DNA of 64,000 nucleotides from Bog-473 sp963701955 (lineage in GTDB: Bacteria; Actinomycetota; Acidimicrobiia; Acidimicrobiales; RAAP-2): the NCBI GenBank assembly GCA_963701955.1, contig OY969694.1, forward strand, positions 2,232,001 through 2,296,000, given 5' to 3'. The stretch's first letter is position 1. Every line of letters begins with the position of its first letter. A program made the translations under genes and the position numbers. A model generated the notes under the pieces. The model was not told the origin of the DNA and did no database searches. It saw nothing but the letters and a program-made list of their open reading frames with translations. Positions 35,045 through 42,572 of the stretch are shown here, piece by piece.

Positions 35045-36298
35045 ATGCGCATCCGTCGGCGGGATCGCGATGCCCACAACCTTTCCGAGGACGGAGGAGA
35101 CCCTGAAGCGTTCAGCCCGTACGACCAGGATGCGTCCTCGAGGTCCCCGGGCCCTACGTCTATGAACCCCGCGCAGACTCCCCCTCCCGACCCGCTGGGT
35201 CCACCCACACAGGACCAAGTTCCCGAGCAACTCTCTCCGGACGTCTCCCCAGCGCCTCTCCCCCGGGCCACGGCGACTCCAGGCCAGGAGGCCCCCACGT
35301 TTGCCGCGCAGGAAACCCCGCCGCTCCCAGAGACTGTGCCGCTGCCGGAATCCGCGGCTTCCCCCGAAGCGCCGGTGACGGAGACCCCCAACACCGCGCC
35401 CGCCGCTGAACCGGGCTCAGTCGCCGCGTCTCCCCCGGTGCCGCACCCGGTGATGCGACCGCCCACCATCAACGACGACGCCTCGGCGCTGTTGAACGGG
35501 GCAAAGCCGAGCGTGCGCGAGCTTCCGAGGGTGATCGCGGTGGCTAACCAGAAGGGCGGCGTGGGGAAGACCACCACCACGGTCAACCTGGGCGCCGCCC
35601 TGGCGGATCGTGGCTACCGGGTCCTGGTCATCGACCTCGACCCACAGGGTAACGCCACCACGGGGCTGGGCGTCGAGGCACGCAACTTCGAGCTGTCCAT
35701 GTACGACGTCATCATGCGGGATCAGCCTCTCGAAGACTGTATAGAGCCCACGAGCGTCAAGAACCTGTTCGTGGCGCCGGCCACCATCGATCTGGCCGGC
35801 GTGGAGATCGAGCTGGTCCCGGCCTTCAGTCGGGAGCTCAAGGTCAAACGCGCCATCGATTCGGTAGTGGACGACTTCGATTTCGTCCTGATCGACTGTC
35901 CCCCGTCGCTCGGTCTGATCACGGTCAACGGTTTGGCGGCGGCCAACGAGGTGCTGGTTCCCATCCAGTGTGAGTATTACGCCCTCGAAGGCCTGAGCCA
36001 GCTCCTACGCAACGTGAAGCTGGTGTCGTCGAACCTCAACGAAACCCTGGAGGTCACGACCATCGTGCTCACGATGTTCGATGCACGGACGAGGCTTTCC
36101 GTCGACGTGGCAAACGAGGTTCGGGAGCACTTCGCCGACCGCGTCTGCCGAGTTGTGATCCCCCGAACCGTCCGCTTGTCAGAGGCGCCGTCGTTCGGGC
36201 AGCCGATCACGGTGTTCGATCCAACCTCGCGGGGAGCCGTTGCTTACCGTGAGCTGGCCAAGGAGGTGAGCAATGGCGCGCCGCAGCGGGCTCGGTAA
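35045..36298 (+). CDS. parA: Chromosome partitioning ATPase ParA
   Basis: A 417-residue ParA. The deviant Walker A KGGVGKTTTT is at residues 170-179, the LVIDLDPQGNATTGL motif and LIDCPPSLG follow. It is preceded by about 155 residues rich in Pro, Ala, Thr and Glu, much longer than in most ParA proteins and probably disordered. I use ATG 35045 (a TTG at 35042 sits just before it); a later ATG at residue 40 is possible. It overlaps parB by 26 bases. Confidence 0.92.
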   Translation: MRIRRRDRDAHNLSEDGGDPEAFSPYDQDASSRSPGPTSMNPAQTPPPDPLGPPTQDQVPEQLSPDVSPAPLPRATATPGQEAPTFAAQETPPLPETVPLPESAASPEAPVTETPNTAPAAEPGSVAASPPVPHPVMRPPTINDDASALLNGAKPSVRELPRVIAVANQKGGVGKTTTTVNLGAALADRGYRVLVIDLDPQGNATTGLGVEARNFELSMYDVIMRDQPLEDCIEPTSVKNLFVAPATIDLAGVEIELVPAFSRELKVKRAIDSVVDDFDFVLIDCPPSLGLITVNGLAAANEVLVPIQCEYYALEGLSQLLRNVKLVSSNLNETLEVTTIVLTMFDARTRLSVDVANEVREHFADRVCRVVIPRTVRLSEAPSFGQPITVFDPTSRGAVAYRELAKEVSNGAPQRAR

Positions 36299-37226
36299 AG
36301 GGCTGAGTGCCCTGATCCCGAGTCAGGCGACAGGGGAGTCGGATTCGGTGCTCCGGGTGGTCCCGATCTCCCAGATCAGGCCGAACGTCTACCAGCCGAG
36401 GAGCCATTTCGACGAGGAGTCGATGGCCTCCCTCGCCGCGTCGATCAAGGCGGTCGGCCTTCTGCAGCCGATCCTCGTGCGTGAGCTCATCGACGAGACG
36501 GAGTCCTACGAGCTCATCGCGGGGGAGCGGCGCTGGCGCGCCGCCCGGCGCGCCGGACTACAGACCATTCCCGTCCTGGTTCAAGACGCCGATGACGTGG
36601 CCAGCCTGGAACAGGCGCTGGTGGAGAACCTCCACCGGGTGGATCTCAACGCATTGGAGGAAGCGGCCGCCTATCAACAACTCATCGACGAATTCGGATT
36701 GACCCATGAGCAGGTGGCCACCCGGATGGGTAAGGGCCGGGCAACGGTCACCAACACCCTGCGGCTGCTCCAGTTGCCGGCCGGGGCTCAACGGGCGCTG
36801 GCCGAACGGACCATTTCGGCTGGCCATGCCCGGGCTCTCCTCGGGACCCCGGACCGCGTACTTCAGGAACGCCTGGTGGAGCGGATCGTCGAAGAGGGGC
36901 TCACCGTCCGCGTTGTGGAGGAGCTCGTACGCGACGGTGGCGTGGAGTTGCGGGTGGTCCAGGTCACCATCGACGAGCCCGAGCGGGCCGAGACGGAACC
37001 CGAGGATCGGATCGAGACGAACGGGGGAGGAGGGCGCCGCCTGCCCACGCGCAAACTTCCCGAACCCGGTGTCCTCGAGCTCGAGGACCTTCTCTCCACC
37101 CATCTGAACACCAGGGTCAAGGTTGACATCCAGAACCGCCGGGGCCGCCTTGTGGTCGAATTCGCGACTCTCGAGGACCTCGAGCGGATCTATCGCGCCA
37201 TGGTTGGTGACGGGAGTGTCGCATAG
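36273..37226 (+). CDS. parB: Chromosome partitioning protein ParB
   Basis: A 317-residue ParB. The CTPase/clamp domain has PNVYQPRSHFDEESM and the GERRWRAAR box; the helix-turn-helix reads LTHEQVATRMGKGRATVTNT; the C-terminal dimer domain closes the protein. It binds the two parS sites just upstream and spreads. The start lies inside the end of parA, so the two are coupled. Confidence 0.95.
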   Translation: MARRSGLGKGLSALIPSQATGESDSVLRVVPISQIRPNVYQPRSHFDEESMASLAASIKAVGLLQPILVRELIDETESYELIAGERRWRAARRAGLQTIPVLVQDADDVASLEQALVENLHRVDLNALEEAAAYQQLIDEFGLTHEQVATRMGKGRATVTNTLRLLQLPAGAQRALAERTISAGHARALLGTPDRVLQERLVERIVEEGLTVRVVEELVRDGGVELRVVQVTIDEPERAETEPEDRIETNGGGGRRLPTRKLPEPGVLELEDLLSTHLNTRVKVDIQNRRGRLVVEFATLEDLERIYRAMVGDGSVA

Positions 37227-37258
37227 TTCGCGGAACCGTCAAGGGGTCGTTCAGCTTC

Positions 37259-37287
37259 ATCCACAACCTGTGCATGACGTTGTGGAT
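37259..37287. terminator. Hairpin between convergent parB and cwlM
   Basis: ATCCACAAC (37259-37267) and GTTGTGGAT (37279-37287) are perfect 9-base inverted arms with an 11-base loop, 32 bases after the parB stop. It can form a terminator hairpin for parB. Each arm also resembles a DnaA box (TCATCCACA and, reversed, CAATCCACA), so it may be a protein site instead. The rest of the 191-base gap to cwlM shows nothing I can name. Confidence 0.45.
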
Positions 37288-37417
37288 TGTCACTCCGTTC
37301 ATGTGTGGGTAGGTTTCGTCGCGTAACCGTCGCGACTCCCGGCAGGTCTTGGGCAACCGTGACGCGACGTCCCGAACGCAGCCTCCAGGGCTTGGTGACG
37401 GCGGCGGGCGAGTATGA

Positions 37418-38398
37418 TTACTGGTAATTACTGCCGTCGTCGGCCCATGCTCCGAGTGCCTCGGCGAGGGCGGCAGCCAGTGGCGTGGCCTGTTCCACGA
37501 CGGTTGCTGCAGGCCCGATCTCGACCACGACCGCAGGCATTCGGGTCTCGCGCAGGATCGGAAGACTCATCCCGTGGGCACCCTCATCGGGGACCAGGAG
37601 CGCTCCGGGGAGGCAGCGCTGGATCGTTTCGGCCAGACGCCGGCCACCGGGCGATTCGTCGTGGGTCCCGGACCAAAAAGCCGTGCGGCAGCCGGAGAGT
37701 GAGGGGGTGAGGCGCAGCCCGACGTAGACATCGACTCCGAGCCCATTGGCCTCCTTGGCCTGCACGGCGTCGTCGGGATGGTGGAGCTCGGTCACCAGCA
37801 CTCCGCCGTGGGTCAGGCGGCGACGCAGGGCTCCGGTGACACTTCCCAGGCCGCCGCTCTCACCCACTGCCACATGGCGTCCCCGGAGGGTGGGTGGCGC
37901 GTCGCGCAAGGCCGCCCGGGCCCGTACGGCCGAGACCAGTTCGGGCTCGTGATAGCGGCTCTGGAGCCGAAGCAGCTCGCGAAGCGTGGCCCCGCCGACG
38001 ATCCCGTCGACGGGCAGACCGGCGTTGCGCTGGAATTCGGCCAGGGCCTGGACCGTGGCGTCGCCGAAGATCCCGTCCACCCGCCCGGTATCGAAACCCA
38101 GGGTGCACAGGCGCTGCTGCAGGTCGGCGACGTCGTCGCCGCGCAGCATGGGGGTGCGGCGATAGAGGAACCGGCCGCCCAGGTGGAAACCCGCTTCGAC
38201 CAGGGTGTTCCAGGTCTGGGGACCGCACACCCCGTCGACGCGCAGGCCGCGCAGGCGCTGGAACGCCTCGACAGCGGCACGAGTGGCCTGGCCGAAGATC
38301 CCGTCGGGTTCCACGGGCACACCGAGAGCGCTCTGCAGGCGTCCCTGGATGTCGGCGACCGCCGGACCTCGGTCCCAGACGGCGAGTGGGAGGCCTAC
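37418..38398 (-). CDS. cwlM: CwlM-like peptidoglycan-binding amidase-fold protein
   Basis: Two peptidoglycan-binding repeats (GPAVADIQGRL...DGIFGQATRAAVEAFQ and DDVADLQQRL...DGIFGDATVQALAEFQ) precede an N-acetylmuramoyl-L-alanine amidase_3 fold (HVAVGESGG to AVVVEIGPAA). In mycobacteria CwlM is a catalytically poor, kinase-controlled activator of MurA. Location after trxA matches Rv3915. The start is unclear: between the trxA stop and the first repeat no ATG, GTG or TTG exists in any frame. I set the boundary just after trxA. The first downstream GTG (38320) would cut into the first repeat; the frame is open upstream to 38629 inside trxA. Confidence 0.75.
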   Translation of the reverse strand, partial: VGLPLAVWDRGPAVADIQGRLQSALGVPVEPDGIFGQATRAAVEAFQRLRGLRVDGVCGPQTWNTLVEAGFHLGGRFLYRRTPMLRGDDVADLQQRLCTLGFDTGRVDGIFGDATVQALAEFQRNAGLPVDGIVGGATLRELLRLQSRYHEPELVSAVRARAALRDAPPTLRGRHVAVGESGGLGSVTGALRRRLTHGGVLVTELHHPDDAVQAKEANGLGVDVYVGLRLTPSLSGCRTAFWSGTHDESPGGRRLAETIQRCLPGALLVPDEGAHGMSLPILRETRMPAVVVEIGPAATVVEQATPLAAALAEALGAWADDGSNYQ

Positions 38399-38721
38399 AG
38401 GTAGGCCGAGATCTCCTCGAGCAGTCGGCCCTTGGGCTTGGCCCCGATGACCTTCACCTGGGGTTCGCCGTCCTTGAAGAGGATCAGGGTCGGGATGCTC
38501 TGCACCGCGAACCGGCTCGCCACCCCCAGGCTGTCGTCCACGTTCACCTTGGCGATCTGGAGCTTGCCGACCTGCTCTTCGGCGATCTCCTCCAGCACCG
38601 GCGAGATCATCTTGCACGGGCCGCACCACTCAGCCCAAAAGTCTACCAACACGGGTACGTCGGAACTCTTGACCTGCTCGTCGAAGGTGTCGTCGGTCAG
38701 GGTCACGATCTTGTCGCTCAT
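38395..38721 (-). CDS. trxA: Thioredoxin
   Basis: A 108-residue thioredoxin with the active site WAEWCGPCKM near residue 33 and the cis-Pro in SIPTLILF. It is reduced by the thioredoxin reductase encoded 53 bases upstream. Its end abuts or overlaps cwlM. ATG 38721 follows AAGGAG. Confidence 0.96.
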   Translation of the reverse strand: MSDKIVTLTDDTFDEQVKSSDVPVLVDFWAEWCGPCKMISPVLEEIAEEQVGKLQIAKVNVDDSLGVASRFAVQSIPTLILFKDGEPQVKVIGAKPKGRLLEEISAYL

Positions 38722-38774
38722 GGCATCTCCTTGTCAGCGGGAACAACCCCGGGGGGGCGGGTTCTGTTCCCGGA

Positions 38775-39737
38775 TCACTCGCCGCGCGCCTCGAGCCAGC
38801 GCTCGGCGTCGATGGCGGCCATGCACCCCGAGCCGGCAGAGGTCACTGCCTGGCGGTAGTAGTGGTCCTGGACGTCCCCACAGGCGAAGACGCCCTCCAC
38901 GCTGGTGCGGGTCGTCCCACCGAACGTCTTGACGTAGCCGTTGTCCTCGAGCTCGAGTTGACCCTTCACCAGGGAGCTGTTGGGCTCGTGGCCGATGGCG
39001 ACGAAGAGGCCGGTGACGTCGAGCTCCCGAGCGTCCCCGCTGAGTGTGTCGCGCAGGCGCACCCCGCTGACCTTGGTGTCGCCCAGCACGTCGGTGACCG
39101 TCGAGTTCCAGGCGAACTTGATCTTGGGGTTGGCCCGGGCACGCTCCTGCATGATCTTCGAGGCACGCAGCTCGTCGCGCCGGTGCACCACGGTGACCTC
39201 CGAGGCGAAGCGGGTGAGGAAGAGGGCCTCCTCGAGGGCCGAGTCGCCGCCACCGACCACGGCGATGTGCTGTTCGCGGAAAAAGAACCCGTCGCACGTG
39301 GCGCAGGTCGAGACCCCGTAGCCGAGCAGGCGGTCCTCGTTCTCCACACCGAGCATGAGGGATCGGGCGCCCGTTGCCAGGATCACGGTGTCGGCCGCCA
39401 CGGTGGGCTCGTCGACGTCGGGATCCCCGACCCAGATCCCGAAGGGCCATGAGGCGAGATCGAGCCGGCTCGCCTTGCCGGGCCACAGCTCCGCCTCGAA
39501 GCGCTCGGCCTGGGCCCGCATGATCCCCATGAGCTCGGGGCCCATGATCCCGTCGACGAATCCGGGATAGTTCTCGACCTCGGTGGTCAGCATGAGCTGG
39601 CCCCCGGGCTGGTCGCTGGTGGAGGAGGGTTCGCCCTCGATCACGAGGGGCGCCAGCTGGGCCCGCGCGCTGTAGAGGGCGGCGGTGAGTCCCGCCGGCC
39701 CGCTTCCGATGACGACGACCTTGCGCCGTTCAGGCAT
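38775..39737 (-). CDS. trxB: Thioredoxin-disulfide reductase
   Basis: A 320-residue flavoprotein. FAD site GSGPAGLTAALYSARA at the N-terminus, redox pair in STCATCDGFFF, NADPH site VVGGGDSALEEALF and the second FAD motif FACGDVQD. It reduces TrxA with NADPH. ATG 39737 begins at the family N-terminus (MPERRKVVVIG); the open frame up to 40649 is not coding. No good ribosome site is seen, and the start lies within the end of the upstream gene, suggesting translational coupling. Confidence 0.95.
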   Translation of the reverse strand: MPERRKVVVIGSGPAGLTAALYSARAQLAPLVIEGEPSSTSDQPGGQLMLTTEVENYPGFVDGIMGPELMGIMRAQAERFEAELWPGKASRLDLASWPFGIWVGDPDVDEPTVAADTVILATGARSLMLGVENEDRLLGYGVSTCATCDGFFFREQHIAVVGGGDSALEEALFLTRFASEVTVVHRRDELRASKIMQERARANPKIKFAWNSTVTDVLGDTKVSGVRLRDTLSGDARELDVTGLFVAIGHEPNSSLVKGQLELEDNGYVKTFGGTTRTSVEGVFACGDVQDHYYRQAVTSAGSGCMAAIDAERWLEARGE

Positions 39738-40033
39738 CGGGGGGCAGGCCACGGCGCGGCGTAGAGCACGGCGCCGACGGCGCTGAACAGCAGGCCGAGC
39801 ACGATGTAGGAGGCCCAGATCCTGTGGCCGGCGATGGTGGTCACGCGGATGAACCCGACGCAGAAGAGCACGAACACGGTCACGGCCACCACGGCGATGA
39901 CGACCCCGAAGACGATGCCGCGTGCCGCAACGATGGCGGGACGGACCGCTTTGTCGTTGACCGTGGCCACCACCGTGTCCACGGCGTCGAGCGCGCGCTC
40001 GGAGAGCACGTCGGACAGATCGCTGTCGGCCAC
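39641..40033 (-). CDS. Small two-helix membrane protein, unknown
   Basis: A 130-residue protein: an acidic soluble start (DLSDVLSERALDAVDTVVAT), two membrane helices at about 38-62 and 70-92, and a Ser/Pro/Arg tail. The tail overlaps the first 97 bases of trxB in another frame, so the real end may be right or may hide an indel. Similar small membrane genes sit near trxB in other actinobacteria, without known function. Confidence 0.55.
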   Translation of the reverse strand: MADSDLSDVLSERALDAVDTVVATVNDKAVRPAIVAARGIVFGVVIAVVAVTVFVLFCVGFIRVTTIAGHRIWASYIVLGLLFSAVGAVLYAAPWPAPRCLNGARSSSSEAGRRDSPPPSTARGPSWRPS

Positions 40034-40042
40034 GGCGTGAGA

Positions 40043-40906
40043 CTAGTCGGCAGGCCTGGTGGTGACGGCGGGGGGGACGAGATAGCACACGCCGACGGTG
40101 TTGGGGCCTGCGTGGGTGCCCACGACGGGCCCGAGGTCGACCGGGAGCAGAGGGTGCTCGGTGGCGATGTCGCCCAGGCGGGCGAGCACGTCGGAGAAGT
40201 CGTCGCATGCCCCGTCGGCCACGGCGATGCGCTCGAGTGGCGCATCGGCCCGGACCTTGTCGACGAGGTACGACAGCGCCCGCGCCCGGGTGCGCTGCTT
40301 GGACTCCTCGGCCACCTCGCCGTCCTTGAGCTGGACCACCGGCTTGATGTTGAGCAGGGATCCGAGGAGGGCCCGGGCCCCTCCGATCCTGCCGCCGCGC
40401 TGGAGGTGTTCGAGGCCGCCGATCACGCCGTAGATACGCGTGCGACCGATCCGCTCCTCGGTGTTGGCGACCAGCTCGTCGAGGCCGGCGCCGGCTGCGG
40501 CGTCCTCGGCGGCGGCGATCACTAGCAGTCCCTGGCCCATGGTGAGCGAGAAGGTGTCGACGACCCGGACAGGCACGGCGTCGAAGGCTTCGGCCGCGGT
40601 GCGGGCCGAGGCGTACGTGGCCGAGACCTTTGAGGAGAGGGTGAGACACAGCACTGCGTCGGCCCCATCGTCGGCGGCCCGCTGGTAGGCGGCCTGGAAG
40701 GCTCCGGGTGCGGGCGCCGCGGTCTCGGGCAGGGTCCCCATGCCGCGGCAGCGCTCCCAGAACTGGGCCGGGGAGAGCTGGCGCCGGTCCTCGAACTCCT
40801 CGGCGCCGAAGCGAATGGTGAGTGGCACGACCGACACGTGGTGCTGGGCCACCAGCTCGTCGCTCAGGTCACAGGCGCTGTCGGTCACGATGTGGACGCC
40901 GGGCAC
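40043..40906 (-). CDS. DegV family fatty-acid-binding protein
   Basis: A 287-residue DegV/EDD protein. The N-terminal signature VHIVTDSACDLSDELV and the central FSLTMGQGLLVI and GGLEHLQRGGRIGG motifs are intact. DegV (FakB-like) proteins bind a fatty acid and present it to a FakA-type kinase; no kinase gene is in the window. The start overlaps the end of murJ by 38 bases. Confidence 0.9.
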   Translation of the reverse strand: MPGVHIVTDSACDLSDELVAQHHVSVVPLTIRFGAEEFEDRRQLSPAQFWERCRGMGTLPETAAPAPGAFQAAYQRAADDGADAVLCLTLSSKVSATYASARTAAEAFDAVPVRVVDTFSLTMGQGLLVIAAAEDAAAGAGLDELVANTEERIGRTRIYGVIGGLEHLQRGGRIGGARALLGSLLNIKPVVQLKDGEVAEESKQRTRARALSYLVDKVRADAPLERIAVADGACDDFSDVLARLGDIATEHPLLPVDLGPVVGTHAGPNTVGVCYLVPPAVTTRPAD

Positions 40907-42569
40907 CCAGGGAGTCTGCCACGGGGGTCGGGGACCCGGTGGGCTCGAGCGGCGCGAAAGTGCGCCGCCGCATGTCGTCGCGTCGGCCCAGCCAGACGAC
41001 GGCGGCAGCGAAGGTGAGCCCGCCGGTGACGACGGCGCCGATGACGCGCACGGCGAGTGCAGCCGTCGTGGTCGAGCCCGAGAGGTTCGAGACCACGAGC
41101 ACCACCACGGCCATGGGAAGGCAGGCCACGACGACCCGCCGCAGTGGCGACCACGACGCCGGTTCGGCCAGCCGCCCGAACCACTGGCGGAAGACGGCCA
41201 GGGCCAGGAGCGCCGCCACGGAGTAGGCGATGGAGAGGGACAGGGCCAGGCCGCGGACCCCGAGGGGCCCGACCAAGAGGAGGGCGAGGGCGACGTTGAG
41301 CCCGTTCTCGACGAGGTACAAGAAGAAGGCGACCTTGGTGCGCTGCATGGACTGGAGCACGCGCACCAAGTAGAGGTACGTGCAGAAGCCCGGCAGGCCG
41401 AGGGCGAACATGGCCAGAGCCGCTCCCGTGGTCGCCGTCTGGGCCGGCGTGCTGTGCCCGACGCCGAGGAGGAGCGCCACGGCCGGGCGAGCGAGGAGGA
41501 GCAGGCCGACGGCCGAGGGGATGATGAGGGCGAGCACGGCGCGGAGCCCCCCCGTCATGCGGTGCAAGAAGGGACCCCGCTGGCCGGTGGACCATGCGGC
41601 GGCCAGATCCGGGGTCACGACCGACATGACGGTGACGGCCACGATGCCGTAGGGGAGTTGGAAGAACGCATACGCGTAGGTGTACGAGGACACGGGGTCG
41701 GCACCCGGGACGCTGCCGGCCAGCACGGTGACCACGAAGAGGGCAACCTGGTTCGCCAGTACGAAGCCGAAGGTCCAGCCTCCGAGCCGGGCCACGGCGC
41801 GCAGGGCGTCGTCGCGCAGGTTCCAGCGCCAGCGCAGGCGGCCCCAGTCCGACTGGAGGAGGCTGGGCACGAGGACGGCGCCCTGCAGGACGACGCCCAG
41901 CGAGGTGCCCAGGCCGAGCAGCACCAGCTGGGTGCGATGGTGCTCCACGGTCGCCAATGAGGCACCGTGCCCCGCCCAGAGCCCGAACCAGATGAGGATG
42001 GCGATGCAGACCAAATTGTTGACGATGGGTGCCCACGCCACCGCGATGAAGCGGCGGCGGGTGTTGAGCAGGGCCGCGCCGAGGGCGAACACGCCGTACG
42101 CGGCGATCTGGATCACGAACCAGCGCAGGAACTCGGTGGCCACGTGCCGTTCGAGCAGGACCGGCTGGACCTGGCCCCCGTGGGCGTGTGCGTCGAGGGC
42201 GGTGAGCGCATCGACGAGGAAGGGAGCGGCAACCAGTGCGGCCACCGTGGTGACGCCCAGGACGACGAGCGACACGCTGAGGACCGCCGAGATCGAATCG
42301 TAGGCCTCGTCCTCCTGGCGGTTGGCCAGGCGATCGATGAAGACGGGGATGAAGGTGGCCGAGAGCACCCCGCCGAGCACGACGTCGTAGAGCATGTTGG
42401 GCGTGGTGTTGGCGAGGTTGTACGAGTCGGCCAGCGGCGTCTGGCCGAGCGCCCAGGCGAGGGCCACGAATCGCAGCAGGCCGGTGATCCGCGAGACGCC
42501 AGTCCCGAACGCGACATAGACGGCCGAGGTCCGCAGGGGGAGGGTCCGGGCCCGGCGGGCGCGGGGCAC
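40869..42569 (-). CDS. murJ: Lipid II flippase MurJ
   Basis: A 566-residue MviN/MurJ with about 14 membrane helices. Family text is clear: GTGVSRITGLLRFVALAWAL at the N-terminus, NTTPNMLYDVVLGGVLSATF, and LPYGIVAVTVMSVVTPDL. It moves lipid II to the outer face of the membrane. The protein ends about 40 residues after the last helix, so the cytoplasmic pseudokinase domain fused to MurJ in M. tuberculosis is absent. Next to DUF6049 with a 3-base gap. Confidence 0.93.
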   Translation of the reverse strand: MPRARRARTLPLRTSAVYVAFGTGVSRITGLLRFVALAWALGQTPLADSYNLANTTPNMLYDVVLGGVLSATFIPVFIDRLANRQEDEAYDSISAVLSVSLVVLGVTTVAALVAAPFLVDALTALDAHAHGGQVQPVLLERHVATEFLRWFVIQIAAYGVFALGAALLNTRRRFIAVAWAPIVNNLVCIAILIWFGLWAGHGASLATVEHHRTQLVLLGLGTSLGVVLQGAVLVPSLLQSDWGRLRWRWNLRDDALRAVARLGGWTFGFVLANQVALFVVTVLAGSVPGADPVSSYTYAYAFFQLPYGIVAVTVMSVVTPDLAAAWSTGQRGPFLHRMTGGLRAVLALIIPSAVGLLLLARPAVALLLGVGHSTPAQTATTGAALAMFALGLPGFCTYLYLVRVLQSMQRTKVAFFLYLVENGLNVALALLLVGPLGVRGLALSLSIAYSVAALLALAVFRQWFGRLAEPASWSPLRRVVVACLPMAVVVLVVSNLSGSTTTAALAVRVIGAVVTGGLTFAAAVVWLGRRDDMRRRTFAPLEPTGSPTPVADSLGARRPHRDRQRL

Positions 42570-42572
42570 GGT

